NCBI GenBank assembly: GCA_024401095.1
Contig: JAKSLR010000017.1
Location: 1 to 62,745 of the forward strand
Origin: Bacteroidaceae bacterium
Lineage (GTDB): Bacteria; Bacteroidota; Bacteroidia; Bacteroidales; Bacteroidaceae
Length of the DNA: 62,745 nt
Reading direction: 5' to 3'
Positions 30,930 to 39,458 of this stretch are shown here, piece after piece. Below the pieces are notes generated by a model. It did not search any database. It was given only the letters and a program-made list of their open reading frames with translations, and was not told the DNA's origin. Position 1 is the first letter of the stretch; the number at the start of each line of letters is the position of its first letter. Both the position numbers and the translations under genes were made by a program.

Positions 30930-32594
30930 TTACTGCTTTGGGTTCAACCAACGCTCACCGGTTGCTTTTACAACCTCGGCATTGAACTGCTCTGCACGAC
31001 CAGGACGCTGGGTGCGGCCTTCTACTACCTTGCCGTTCTGAATTGGCTTCACCACACCGTCGTTGTATGCTACCACAATGGTCTCAAACAGCTGCTTCCA
31101 GCGTGCCATGTACTTGTCGGTATATTCCTGAGTCTTGCCGGTGAGGAAGTCATCCAGGGCATCGCCGTTCTTCTTGGCAGCTTCTTCAGCAACCTTTGCC
31201 TGCTCACCTTCAAAGTAGTCGTCCATTTCCTTCTGTGCCTCGCGCAAGGTTGGCATAACCATAGAATATCGTGGGTAAACATAGTTTGCTACCATATTGT
31301 TCAACCAGAATGCACAGTCCATGCTGAACTTGATGGCACCACCAGCTTCTTCAGAAAAAGCGAATGGAACCTTGGTGGTAGAACAGTATACAGGAACGTA
31401 AGTGATCATGTTTGCATCATCGGTATTGAACCACAGGATTCCTCCTACTTCATCTGGCAACCAGCTGCGAAGCTGACCTACCAGTGCAAATGCACTCTGC
31501 TGAGTACCTACAGGACGCTCTACGAAAGTGGTACGGCCGTCGGCAGTCTTGTAGCTGCCAGGAGCACGGTATGGAGTAGCAAATGGACCTGCTGCCAGAC
31601 CTACGGTAGGATCAATGAAAGTTCCTTCGTAATGATCACGCATACAGTCCTTTACTTCGCGCAAGGTCACCTTGTGATCTGGCTTGATGTACAGAGGCAT
31701 AGGCTCTGCAGTTACGTCACCAGAGATGTACTTGTGGTAGTTCTCGTTGTCCATAGACTTGTCGAACTTGCGGAAGATGCTCCATACACGGGCATCACAT
31801 GCACGGATACCGCTGAAAGTCAATGGATGATAAGCGTTACGCCAGTTGAAGTCTGCATCAGCACCCTCGTACCAACCCATCTTGCGTGCATAGGCAATGA
31901 CATCGGCACTGTAGAGAACCTCGTCGTTTACATTGTAGTAACCCAACTTCTTGTCCATTTTCTTGGTTTGGGCAAAAGTAGTGATACGAGCCTGGTTAGC
32001 ATGACCGGAGATACAGTCGTCTGGAATGCGGATTGCTACCCACACAGCACCCGTTACAGAACCGTCCTCGTTGGTACCCTTTGGCATCATTTCCAGAATC
32101 CAAGCCTCTTCCTTGTCGCAGATAGAGAAGCTCTCACCCATGCTGGCATAACCGTACTTGGTTACCAGTTCGTTCATGGTGTTGATGGCTTCACGTGCAG
32201 TAGCAGCACGCTGCAGGGTAATGTAAATCAGTGAACCATAGTCTACTACAGCATTCTTGTCACGAGCCTCACGACGTCCGCCGAAGGTAGTCTCTGTAAT
32301 GCAGAGCTGCTTCTCGTTCATGTTACCCACTACATTATAAGTATAAGGAGCCTCAGGAATCTCACCCAGGTATCGGCCAGAATCCCAGTCGTATACCTGA
32401 CGCATTTCACCGGCAGCATGTGCACCGGCACGCCAGTGGTAAAGATTACCGAACATGCCAAAAGAATCGGCATTGTAGGAAACCATGACAGAGCCGTCGG
32501 CAGATGCCTTCTTGCCCACAATCATGTTGGTGCAGGCTTCGGCAGAAACCACACCAGTAAGTACTGCAAGAACAGTAAAGATCAGTTTTTTCAT
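30930..32594 (-). CDS. C69-family dipeptidase (Ntn hydrolase), exported
   Basis: The 554-residue protein has a signal peptide (1-20) ending in SAEA, followed at once by Cys21 in CTNMIVGKKAS. In the C69 (PepD-like) family the nucleophile is the N-terminal Cys of the processed chain, so signal cleavage would expose it directly. The segments DSFGMFGNLYHW and NEKQLCITETTF are also typical. It should cleave dipeptides in the periplasm. It is divergent from rlmH and has its own terminator. Confidence 0.92.
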   Translation of the reverse strand: MKKLIFTVLAVLTGVVSAEACTNMIVGKKASADGSVMVSYNADSFGMFGNLYHWRAGAHAAGEMRQVYDWDSGRYLGEIPEAPYTYNVVGNMNEKQLCITETTFGGRREARDKNAVVDYGSLIYITLQRAATAREAINTMNELVTKYGYASMGESFSICDKEEAWILEMMPKGTNEDGSVTGAVWVAIRIPDDCISGHANQARITTFAQTKKMDKKLGYYNVNDEVLYSADVIAYARKMGWYEGADADFNWRNAYHPLTFSGIRACDARVWSIFRKFDKSMDNENYHKYISGDVTAEPMPLYIKPDHKVTLREVKDCMRDHYEGTFIDPTVGLAAGPFATPYRAPGSYKTADGRTTFVERPVGTQQSAFALVGQLRSWLPDEVGGILWFNTDDANMITYVPVYCSTTKVPFAFSEEAGGAIKFSMDCAFWLNNMVANYVYPRYSMVMPTLREAQKEMDDYFEGEQAKVAEEAAKKNGDALDDFLTGKTQEYTDKYMARWKQLFETIVVAYNDGVVKPIQNGKVVEGRTQRPGRAEQFNAEVVKATGERWLNPKQ

Positions 32595-32640
32595 TTTACT
32601 ATTTATTTTGTAATTTGTATACTTTTCTGATAACGAGGCA

Positions 32641-32708
32641 CAAAGTTAGCTTTTTTTCTTATTTATTAGGTATTCATTCTTTAAATTCTGCCAATTTATG
32701 TATTTTTG
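32641..32708. promoter_or_regulatory. Divergent -7 boxes of the dipeptidase and rlmH genes
   Basis: TAACTTTG on the minus strand (32641-32648) serves the dipeptidase. TATTTTTG on the plus strand (32701-32708) ends 4 bp before the rlmH ATG. Neither has a consensus -33 box. Confidence 0.45.
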
Positions 32709-32712
32709 CAGC

Positions 32713-33186
32713 ATGAAAGTCACATTGTTAGTCGTAGGAAAGACCGTAGAAAAGCACTACATTACCGGTATAGAGGATTATGTAGGCAGAATCCAGCATT
32801 ACCTCGGTTTTAACCTGGAGGTCATACCCGAGTTAAAGAATACCAAGAACCTGAGTGAGTCCCAGCAGAAGGAAAAGGAAGCCGACCTTATTCTCAAGGC
32901 CCTTCAGCCGGGCGATGTGGTGGTACTCCTGGATGAACACGGCAAGGAATTCCGAAGCATTGAATTTGCAGACTGGATGAAGAACAAGATGAATACCGTG
33001 AATAAGCGTCTGGTTTTCATTGTGGGTGGTCCTTATGGTTTCTCCCAGCGAATCTACGATGTTGCCAAGGAGAAGATTTCCCTTTCCAAGATGACTTTCT
33101 CCCACCAGATGATTCGTTTGATTTTTGTGGAACAGATATACCGTGCCATGACCATTCTGAACGGTGGCCCTTACCATCACGAATAG
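32713..33186 (+). CDS. rlmH: 23S rRNA pseudouridine-1915 N3-methyltransferase RlmH
   Basis: The 157-residue SPOUT methyltransferase has LLDEHGKEFRS, FIVGGPYGFS and the C-terminal LSKMTFSHQMIRL...EQIYRA...GGPYHHE that form the knot and SAM site. It methylates the pseudouridine at position 1915 of 23S rRNA in the assembled ribosome. I use MKVTLL at 32713 because the in-frame extension begins inside the -7 box. Its stop is directly next to the stop of the convergent nuclease-like gene (33186/33187). Confidence 0.97.
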   Translation: MKVTLLVVGKTVEKHYITGIEDYVGRIQHYLGFNLEVIPELKNTKNLSESQQKEKEADLILKALQPGDVVVLLDEHGKEFRSIEFADWMKNKMNTVNKRLVFIVGGPYGFSQRIYDVAKEKISLSKMTFSHQMIRLIFVEQIYRAMTILNGGPYHHE

Positions 33187-34200
33187 TTACCAGTGAAAAT
33201 CTGCCACCACCGGAAGGTGGTCACTGTACCCTCCCAGATAGCGCATGCCGCTGTAAGTACGGAACGGTTTGAAGCCTCCGTATTTTTCATCTTTCTCCAG
33301 CAGGAATGCCGGTTGGTGAATCCTTACCTTTTCTGGAGCTGTATACAGGTGTCCGGATTCCTTTACCAGCAGGTTCCCGTTTACGATAAACTGATCCAGC
33401 GTGTTCCACTTTCCGTCATATTTATAAGTTCCTGGTTTCTTACCGGTTATAAGATTATATAAATCTGTTGGTTTAATGCTATCTTTCGGCTCTCCTGCAC
33501 CCAGAATTCCGCTGAGAGAGACATCTTTCGGCTCGTCGTTGAAATCTCCGGTAATAACGATTCGGGGAGTCTTGCGCATCGTATTTACCTTCTCTACGGC
33601 TTCTCTCAGTACCTTTGCTGTGTGCTTTCTGTAGGGTTCCGTGAGCTTCTTTCCGCTGCTTCTGCTGGGCATGTGGCAGAGAAACAGGTCCAGCGTATCG
33701 CGGGTCTGTGTCTGTCCGGTTATGTGAAAGATATTGCGTGTGGGGCGGTTTCCGGTAAAGGTCTTGTCTATTTCTATTTCTTCAAATGAAAGTGGCTTAA
33801 AGGTAGCCCGTTGGTAAAGTAATGCTATGTCTATGCCTCTCTCATCGGGACTGTGAGTCATCAGGTAGTCATAACCTGCCACACGCAGGGGACTGCGTTT
33901 TGTCAGGTAAATCAGGGTGGAATCATTCTCCACCTCACACAGCATGACCAGATCGGGAAGCTGGTCCTCTCCTGCCGAAGAAATGACTTGCGACAGGTGT
34001 ATCAGCTTTCTCCAGAACCGGTTCCGGTTCCAATTCCGGGTAGCGGTAGGCAGAAACTCCAGGTCGGCTTTCAGCGAATCGTGCGTTATGTCGAAAAGAT
34101 TCTCTACGTTGTATTCCATTACCCTGAATACCGTCTGGGCGTGGGAATAAAGCGGAAAAGTGGTAAATACGGTAAAAAGCAGAAGCTTCAGGTTCTTCAC
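33187..34200 (-). CDS. Exported endonuclease/exonuclease/phosphatase-family protein
   Basis: The 337-residue protein has a signal peptide (about 1-22, ending SHAQ) and the EEP fold: MEYNVENLFD at the start, CEVEND, RGIDIALLY, GDFND and a final GGYSDHLPVVADF. These carry the metal and catalytic Asp/His/Glu residues. Family members are nucleases or phosphodiesterases; the export signal suggests action on periplasmic or extracellular nucleic acid or another phosphodiester. It lies upstream of nothing on its own strand and may follow the M56 gene, 39 bp away. Confidence 0.88.
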   Translation of the reverse strand: MKNLKLLLFTVFTTFPLYSHAQTVFRVMEYNVENLFDITHDSLKADLEFLPTATRNWNRNRFWRKLIHLSQVISSAGEDQLPDLVMLCEVENDSTLIYLTKRSPLRVAGYDYLMTHSPDERGIDIALLYQRATFKPLSFEEIEIDKTFTGNRPTRNIFHITGQTQTRDTLDLFLCHMPSRSSGKKLTEPYRKHTAKVLREAVEKVNTMRKTPRIVITGDFNDEPKDVSLSGILGAGEPKDSIKPTDLYNLITGKKPGTYKYDGKWNTLDQFIVNGNLLVKESGHLYTAPEKVRIHQPAFLLEKDEKYGGFKPFRTYSGMRYLGGYSDHLPVVADFHW

Positions 34201-34239
34201 TTAGCTTTATGAGTTATACTGCTGCAAAGTAAAGGAATA

Positions 34240-36240
34240 TTATTTCTTTTCTTTATGCAGCAAAATGGTTCCTTTGGTATTTCCTGCTACAGGAAAAGTG
34301 TTTTTTGTGTAGTCTGGGTATGTAATTTGAATTTGTTGCCCCTCTTTTGCATCAAGATGGAAAAAACCACTGGTGTTGGTAATTATTCCATTGGTAGTTC
34401 CCAAAACTACGGCTCCAGCACCCACCAGTGGTTCATGGGTATCGGCATCCAGCACAGTACAGTCTATCGTTGCATTACCATCCTTCGATGATTCTACACT
34501 GAGCTTGAAAGTCGGGTTACCAGTTGCATTGTCGCTGTCTTTCTTGTCGGCTCTGAAGGATACAGGCAGTGTATATCTTACATTTACAGCCTCTCCTTTA
34601 TGCTTTCCTGGTTCCCATTTTGGCATGAGAGCAACTACTCGCAGCGCTTCATCATCCAGCAACGGGTGTATGGAACGAACTACCTTTGCATCCTTTATGT
34701 TTCCGTCCTTGGCTATAACAAACTGAACTACTACACGTCCTTCAATACCTGCTTTTGAGGCTTCTTCCGGGTATTTCATGTTCTTAGCCAGGAATCCCAT
34801 GAGTTCTGTAAAACCACCCGGGAACTGTGGCTGGTTTTCAACAACCTGAAAGACTGCGTCATCATTTTCCGCTGCTTCTGGCTTTCTGTAGGAAGACACA
34901 GTTGGACCGTTTCCGCCATAGCCCTTGAATATAATATCCTGAGGTCCTATTTCTGGGTCGTATGATGAACCTTCCAGCAGGAACCATATTTTCTGCTTAA
35001 TCTGGGTATTCACAGCTTTTCCCTTGAGTTTTCCTGGAGTCCATTTCGGCATGTCAGCCACTACACGTCTTACTTCCTTTAGTAATCTCTCGGAACGGAT
35101 ATTGATTGGTCGGACTGTAGCTGTACCATTACTATCTATCACCAGATTAAAATGTACAAAACCTTCTTCGCCTTCTTCCTGTGCGCTCGATGGATAACGC
35201 AGGTGCATAGCCATGAATTTCATGTACTCACGTTCTCCACCTGGGAAGGCAGGAGCCACATCAACCTTAGAATACACGGTAGAGTCTTTGTCTACTATGT
35301 AGGTAATTTTGCTCACGCTGGTAGAGAGATCTTCTACGGTTACAGCTTCCATTTCCTCCGAGAGATTGATCACCTCTGGTCGTGCAAATGCAGCTACAGC
35401 TACGGCAGTGACCGGTAGCACAAAGGCATATTTAGCGTATGCCCACACACTTGATTTTTTCTTTAACATCATAGTGATACGTTTTTTTAGTGAACTGTGA
35501 TTAAAGCTGTTGGCCAGAGAGTAGAGCCTTGCGCCGGCAGCTTTTTTTATGAGTAATAATTGATAAGTCTTTGCGTCAATGCCTCGGTTCAGTACCTGGT
35601 CATCGGCTTCGTATTCATGAATGTTCTCCAGTTCCTGCTTCAGGAGCCAGGCAGCAGGGTTGAACCATTGCAGAATGGTGCAGAAGGTAGCCAGCAGTAA
35701 ATCGTAGGAATGCCGGCAGTCTATGTGAGCCTTCTCGTGAGTCAGGAAAATATCGCCGTTTTCTGTCAGGTCCTTCTTTGAGATAAAGATATAGTGCAAC
35801 CAGCTGAAAGGTGCCAGTTCCAGTTCATGAACAATGAGTGAATGCCCCTCTTTTTTCTGCAGGGAACAGTGCCTTATCATGCTGAGCAACCTGCAGGCAG
35901 AGCATACATAATAGCCCAAGAGCAGGAGCATTCCCAGCAGATAGATACCCATGACCAGTGCCATCCAGTTGACGGGTGTCTCTGAAACATATATTTCGGG
36001 TTCCGAAACACTGCTCATCAGGATCATGTCTTCCAGTTCCAGGATAGGCTGGTTCACCACCGTAGGTTTCTCCACGGTGAAGCGGATGAATGGTATGAGG
36101 CTGGACAGCACCATGCACAGCAGCAGAATGCATCGGTTCATCCGGTGTAAGGTATCGCGTGTGAGCAATACCTTATAGAAAAGATAAAAGGATGCCAAGC
36201 AGATGGCACTTTTCATCACATAGACAAATAACTCTCCCAT
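34240..36240 (-). CDS. BlaR1-like M56 metallopeptidase with two TonB C-terminal domains
   Basis: The 666-residue protein starts with a polytopic M56 domain (about four helices in 1-290) with the zinc motif HEKAH (168-172). After the last helix (about 270-285) come two TonB_C domains (about 330-430 and 465-565; each starts with PxFPGG and ends PKWxPGKxKGxAV). A C-terminal carboxypeptidase-regulatory-like beta domain (about 580-666) follows. No penicillin-binding sensor domain is present. It is 12 bp downstream of the BlaI-like repressor gene, as in BlaI/BlaR modules, so it probably senses an envelope signal and relieves repression by proteolysis. The signal is unknown. Confidence 0.9.
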   Translation of the reverse strand: MGELFVYVMKSAICLASFYLFYKVLLTRDTLHRMNRCILLLCMVLSSLIPFIRFTVEKPTVVNQPILELEDMILMSSVSEPEIYVSETPVNWMALVMGIYLLGMLLLLGYYVCSACRLLSMIRHCSLQKKEGHSLIVHELELAPFSWLHYIFISKKDLTENGDIFLTHEKAHIDCRHSYDLLLATFCTILQWFNPAAWLLKQELENIHEYEADDQVLNRGIDAKTYQLLLIKKAAGARLYSLANSFNHSSLKKRITMMLKKKSSVWAYAKYAFVLPVTAVAVAAFARPEVINLSEEMEAVTVEDLSTSVSKITYIVDKDSTVYSKVDVAPAFPGGEREYMKFMAMHLRYPSSAQEEGEEGFVHFNLVIDSNGTATVRPINIRSERLLKEVRRVVADMPKWTPGKLKGKAVNTQIKQKIWFLLEGSSYDPEIGPQDIIFKGYGGNGPTVSSYRKPEAAENDDAVFQVVENQPQFPGGFTELMGFLAKNMKYPEEASKAGIEGRVVVQFVIAKDGNIKDAKVVRSIHPLLDDEALRVVALMPKWEPGKHKGEAVNVRYTLPVSFRADKKDSDNATGNPTFKLSVESSKDGNATIDCTVLDADTHEPLVGAGAVVLGTTNGIITNTSGFFHLDAKEGQQIQITYPDYTKNTFPVAGNTKGTILLHKEKK

Positions 36241-36252
36241 ATCCCTTCCTAT

Positions 36253-36639
36253 TTACCAGTTTTCCAGCAGTTTAAGCAAATCCTGCACATCTTCCACGGT
36301 TAGTTTCTCTTCCTTGCAGAAGAAGCTCACCAGCGACTTGGCAGAGCCTCCGAAGAAACTGTCCTTCACATCGCTCATCACCTGACTGGTGTATTGCTCT
36401 CGGGTTACCAGTGGTGTATAAAGCAATGTCTTTTCACCTTCCTTCTTCTCTTGCTTCAGGAAACCCTTGTTGGCTAAAATGTTCAGGAAGGTAGCTAGCG
36501 TGGTGTAAGCTGGCTTGGAATCGGGATACAGGTTTAATAGGTCACGCACGCTATTGGTGCCTCCTTTTTCCCACAAAAGATTCATGATTTCGGTCTCTGC
36601 CTTGGTTAAAGACAGGAAGCCTTCTTTCTTTTTTGCCAT
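36253..36639 (-). CDS. BlaI/MecI-type winged-helix repressor
   Basis: The 128-residue protein (from MAKKKEG at 36639) has the BlaI/MecI winged helix (LTKAETEIMNLLWEKGG, SVRDLLN, YTTLATFLNILANKGFL) and a C-terminal dimerisation region. A ten-codon extension upstream is possible, but the chosen start follows the family. It heads an operon with the M56-TonB gene 12 bp downstream. An 18-bp dyad upstream of its -7 box is the likely operator, giving autorepression. Confidence 0.92.
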   Translation of the reverse strand: MAKKKEGFLSLTKAETEIMNLLWEKGGTNSVRDLLNLYPDSKPAYTTLATFLNILANKGFLKQEKKEGEKTLLYTPLVTREQYTSQVMSDVKDSFFGGSAKSLVSFFCKEEKLTVEDVQDLLKLLENW

Positions 36640-36666
36640 ATCTACTAATGTTTTAGTTTTGTATGG

Positions 36667-36707
36667 CAAAAATAGGATAAAAAAGATGTCTACTAAAAAA
36701 ATAGTAG
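36667..36707 (-). promoter_or_regulatory. Promoter and putative operator of the BlaI-like operon
   Basis: The minus-strand -7 box TATTTTTG (36667-36674) lies 28 bp before the ATG at 36639. A perfect dyad, CTACTA-N6-TAGTAG (36690-36707), covers the place of the -33 box. That position fits a repressor that blocks RNA polymerase; assigning it to this BlaI-like protein is inference. Confidence 0.6.
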
Positions 36708-36775
36708 AAGAAAGTGCATGTATTTAACTTTTACATTTAGTAATAGCATGCACTTTTATTAGTAATTAACATTTG

Positions 36776-37039
36776 TCACTTACCTATAAGTGATAAAAAC
36801 GCGTCAAATCCAAATGCTATAACTATCATGATAATTACCACGATGGCAAGTTGCTTGAATTCTTTTAGCGGTTTTTGCGCAGTTAAGATAGCGATTATCA
36901 AAAAAACAAATTCGATGACAATGCAGATGGAATTCAGAGTGCTATTATGAATCCAGCTGTTACATACAATATGACCTGTCAGTCCTACCCAAAACAAGGC
37001 ATAACTGATGTCGTGCATTTTCTCTTTATTAAAATTCAT
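36776..37039 (-). CDS. Small membrane protein, function unknown
   Basis: The 87-residue protein has about three hydrophobic segments (roughly 10-27, 37-53 and 61-84). It is 21 bp downstream of another small membrane-protein gene on the same strand and likely shares its promoter. I do not recognise a family. It ends about 70 bp upstream of the BlaI promoter region. Confidence 0.65.
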   Translation of the reverse strand: MNFNKEKMHDISYALFWVGLTGHIVCNSWIHNSTLNSICIVIEFVFLIIAILTAQKPLKEFKQLAIVVIIMIVIAFGFDAFLSLIGK

Positions 37040-37060
37040 AGCTCAGTATGTGTTAAGCGT

Positions 37061-37264
37061 TTATTTTTCTTTGTCCTTTACAGTCCTGAAACCGAAAAAC
37101 AGAAGAGCACCTGCAATCAGAAGACCCACAGCACCTCCACTGGCATTAAGCAATGCAGAAGTGAAATCATGGCCTTTATAAAGTGCCAAAAGAATGTATA
37201 CACTAAACATGATGATGAAAACTATCGTCATCTGTTTGAGGAGCTGTTTTTGTTCTTTATTCAT
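37061..37264 (-). CDS. Small two-helix membrane protein, function unknown
   Basis: The 67-residue protein (MNKEQKQLLKQMT...) has a basic N-terminus, a hydrophobic helix (about 12-29) and a glycine-rich second helix (about 36-56), then a charged tail (KDKEK). The start at 37264 is chosen because the promoter -7 box lies 32 bp upstream; an in-frame extension would include it. It forms a two-gene unit with the 87-residue membrane protein. No family recognised. Confidence 0.65.
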   Translation of the reverse strand: MNKEQKQLLKQMTIVFIIMFSVYILLALYKGHDFTSALLNASGGAVGLLIAGALLFFGFRTVKDKEK

Positions 37265-37295
37265 AATATTGTAGCGGTAAATCTCATTTAGATTA

Positions 37296-37327
37296 CAAAA
37301 ATAAACAAAATAGATAAGATTTTCAAA
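37296..37327 (-). promoter_or_regulatory. Promoter of the two small membrane-protein genes
   Basis: On the minus strand TTTG (37324-37327), a 20-bp spacer and TATTTTTG (37296-37303), a full match to the consensus. Confidence 0.75.
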
Positions 37328-37422
37328 CAATTATCATTTTTTATCATTAATTTCTTAAAACTTTCCCTTTAGCTTGTAAGAAAATCTTAGGTCCGTTTTT
37401 ACATTTTTTTAGAAATAATTTG

Positions 37423-37430
37423 TATTTTTG
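37423..37430 (+). promoter_or_regulatory. -7 box of the nucleobase salvage operon
   Basis: TATTTTTG lies 70 bp before the xpt start. No TTTG at the right distance and no recognisable purine riboswitch fold in the 70-base leader. Confidence 0.4.
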
Positions 37431-37500
37431 CAAAAATAAATTCAAATCCTAGCTGTGATTTGAAAAAACTGACGAACAAATTTTAAAACAAATACGATCT

Positions 37501-38121
37501 ATGAATTTTCTAGAAGAAAAAATTCTTGTTGATGGAGTCATCAAGGAGGGAAACATCCTGAAAGTTGACAGCTTTCTGAATCACCAGATTGACATCGACA
37601 TCATGCGACAGATGGCTTATGAGTTCAAACGACGTTTCAGCGGAGTGGAGGTCAACAAGATTCTGACCATCGAAGCCAGTGGTATTGCCATTGCTACCCT
37701 GCTGGGACACCTGTACGACGTGCCTGTGGTTTTCGCCAAGAAAAGCCAGACTGCAAACAGTACCGACGACAAGTATGTTTCACAAGCTTATTCTTTCACC
37801 CACAAGAAAATGAACAACGTGTTCATCTCTAAACCCTACATGAATGCCACCGACAAGGTGCTCATTGTAGACGACTTCCTGGCCGACGGTGAAGCTGCAC
37901 ATGCACTCATAGATCTGGTACATCAGGCAGGCGCAGAAGTAATGGGTATCGGCATTGCCGTGGAGAAAGGCCAGCAGAAAGGCGGCAGCAAGTTGCGCAG
38001 CGAAGGCTATCATGTAGAATCACTGGCCATCGTAGAATCCATGGACTGGCAGACACAGACCATCAAGTTCAGAGAACAACCCGTCTTGAAACTTCAGAAC
38101 CCAAACCTTACCCTAGGCTAA
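37501..38121 (+). CDS. xpt: Xanthine phosphoribosyltransferase
   Basis: The 206-residue type I phosphoribosyltransferase has the PRPP motif VLIVDDFLADGEA and a YDVPVVFAKKSQ segment typical of Xpt. It makes XMP from xanthine and PRPP. It is the first gene of a tight operon (gaps of 16, 19, 18 and 13 bp): xpt, two NCS2 permeases, upp and an outer-membrane barrel, which together cover import and salvage of nucleobases. Confidence 0.95.
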   Translation: MNFLEEKILVDGVIKEGNILKVDSFLNHQIDIDIMRQMAYEFKRRFSGVEVNKILTIEASGIAIATLLGHLYDVPVVFAKKSQTANSTDDKYVSQAYSFTHKKMNNVFISKPYMNATDKVLIVDDFLADGEAAHALIDLVHQAGAEVMGIGIAVEKGQQKGGSKLRSEGYHVESLAIVESMDWQTQTIKFREQPVLKLQNPNLTLG

Positions 38122-38137
38122 AACAAATCCCAATTAT

Positions 38138-39439
38138 ATGAGTAACACGTCTAACATCTATCAGCTTGACGGAAAAGTCCCTGTTCTTCAAGCTATTCCT
38201 TTTGGCTTGCAACATGTGCTTGCCATGTTTGTTTCAAACATTACGCCTATTATCATCTTGGCCAATGTGGTGAACCTGGAGCCAACACTCAGTGCAGCCC
38301 TCATCCAGAACTGTATGATCATTGCAGGTATCGGAACATTGGTACAGCTCTACCCTATCTGGCGCATCGGTTCCCGTTTGCCTATCGTCATGGGTATCAG
38401 CTTTACCTTCCTGTCACTAGCCATCTTCATTGGTACCACACAAGGCATGGGTGTACTCATGTGCGCAGTGATTATAGGTGGTATTTTCGAAGGACTTCTG
38501 GGACTCTTTGCCAAGTATTGGATTAAGATTATCTCTCCTGTAGTAGCTGCTACGGTAGTAACTGCCATTGGTTTCTCTCTGCTCCCTATTGGAGCCAATT
38601 CTTTTGCCGGAGGACAAGGTGCTGCCGATTTCGGTTCTCTGTCCAACTGGATTATCGGAACAGTTACCCTGCTTGTCTGCCTGGGTTGTCAGGTCTTTGC
38701 ACGTGGCTTCCTCCGTTCTCTTTCTGTTCTGGTAGGCTTGATTGTGGGCTATATTCTGTCTGTCTGCATGGGCATGGTCGATTTCTCCGGTCTGGCAAAT
38801 GTAGGTATCGTTTCCTTCCCTAAGCTCTTGCCTTTCAACCTGGAATTTGACCTGGGTGCCACCCTTTCTGTCATGGCTATTTTCTGTGTATCTGCTACAG
38901 AGACCATTGGTGATACCAGCGCACTCTGTTCAGGAGCCTTGAAGCGTTTGCCTACCAATAAAGAGCTCGGTGCTAGTATTTCTGCCGATGGTTTCGTCAG
39001 TTCCATTGCCGGACTTTTCGGCTGTACCCCTATCACCTCATTCTCTCAGAATGTAGGTCTGGCAGCCATTTCTGGCGTAGTGAACCGCTTTACCATTGCC
39101 ACAGGAGCTTGCATCATGGTCATCGGTGGTATTATCCCTGTCATAGGTACCTTGCTCACCACCATTCCACAAGCCGTACTAGGTGGTTGTACCATCATGA
39201 TGTTCGGTTCTATCATGTTTGCCGGTTTCGGCATGTTGGCTAAGTGTGGCTTTACAGACAGAAACATGATCATTGTAGCCTTGTCACTCAGCATCGGTCT
39301 TGGATTTACCCAAGCAACAGAAATGTTCAATATCTTCCCTCAGATTGTGCAGACCGTATTTGCAGAGAACTGTGTAGCCGTAGTATTCCTGCTGGCTGTC
39401 ATCCTGAACCTGGTGCTGCCTAAGGAAAAAGAAGAATAA
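38138..39439 (+). CDS. NCS2 xanthine/uracil permease (probably xanthine)
   Basis: The 433-residue polytopic protein of the NCS2 family has FGLQHVLAMFVSN near the N-terminus and the TETIGDTSA and FSQNVGLAAISGVVNRF segments that carry the substrate-site residues. It has about 14 membrane segments. Its direct neighbour xpt and the xanthine-type motif QNVGL suggest purine (xanthine) import, while the next gene is a uracil-type permease. Confidence 0.88.
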   Translation: MSNTSNIYQLDGKVPVLQAIPFGLQHVLAMFVSNITPIIILANVVNLEPTLSAALIQNCMIIAGIGTLVQLYPIWRIGSRLPIVMGISFTFLSLAIFIGTTQGMGVLMCAVIIGGIFEGLLGLFAKYWIKIISPVVAATVVTAIGFSLLPIGANSFAGGQGAADFGSLSNWIIGTVTLLVCLGCQVFARGFLRSLSVLVGLIVGYILSVCMGMVDFSGLANVGIVSFPKLLPFNLEFDLGATLSVMAIFCVSATETIGDTSALCSGALKRLPTNKELGASISADGFVSSIAGLFGCTPITSFSQNVGLAAISGVVNRFTIATGACIMVIGGIIPVIGTLLTTIPQAVLGGCTIMMFGSIMFAGFGMLAKCGFTDRNMIIVALSLSIGLGFTQATEMFNIFPQIVQTVFAENCVAVVFLLAVILNLVLPKEKEE

Positions 39440-39458
39440 TCCCCTAAATCTGTACGCT

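Noticed and set aside
37331..37500. Purine riboswitch upstream of xpt
   Set aside because: The leader lacks the conserved junction and loop sequences of the purine aptamer and is too short after the -7 box.
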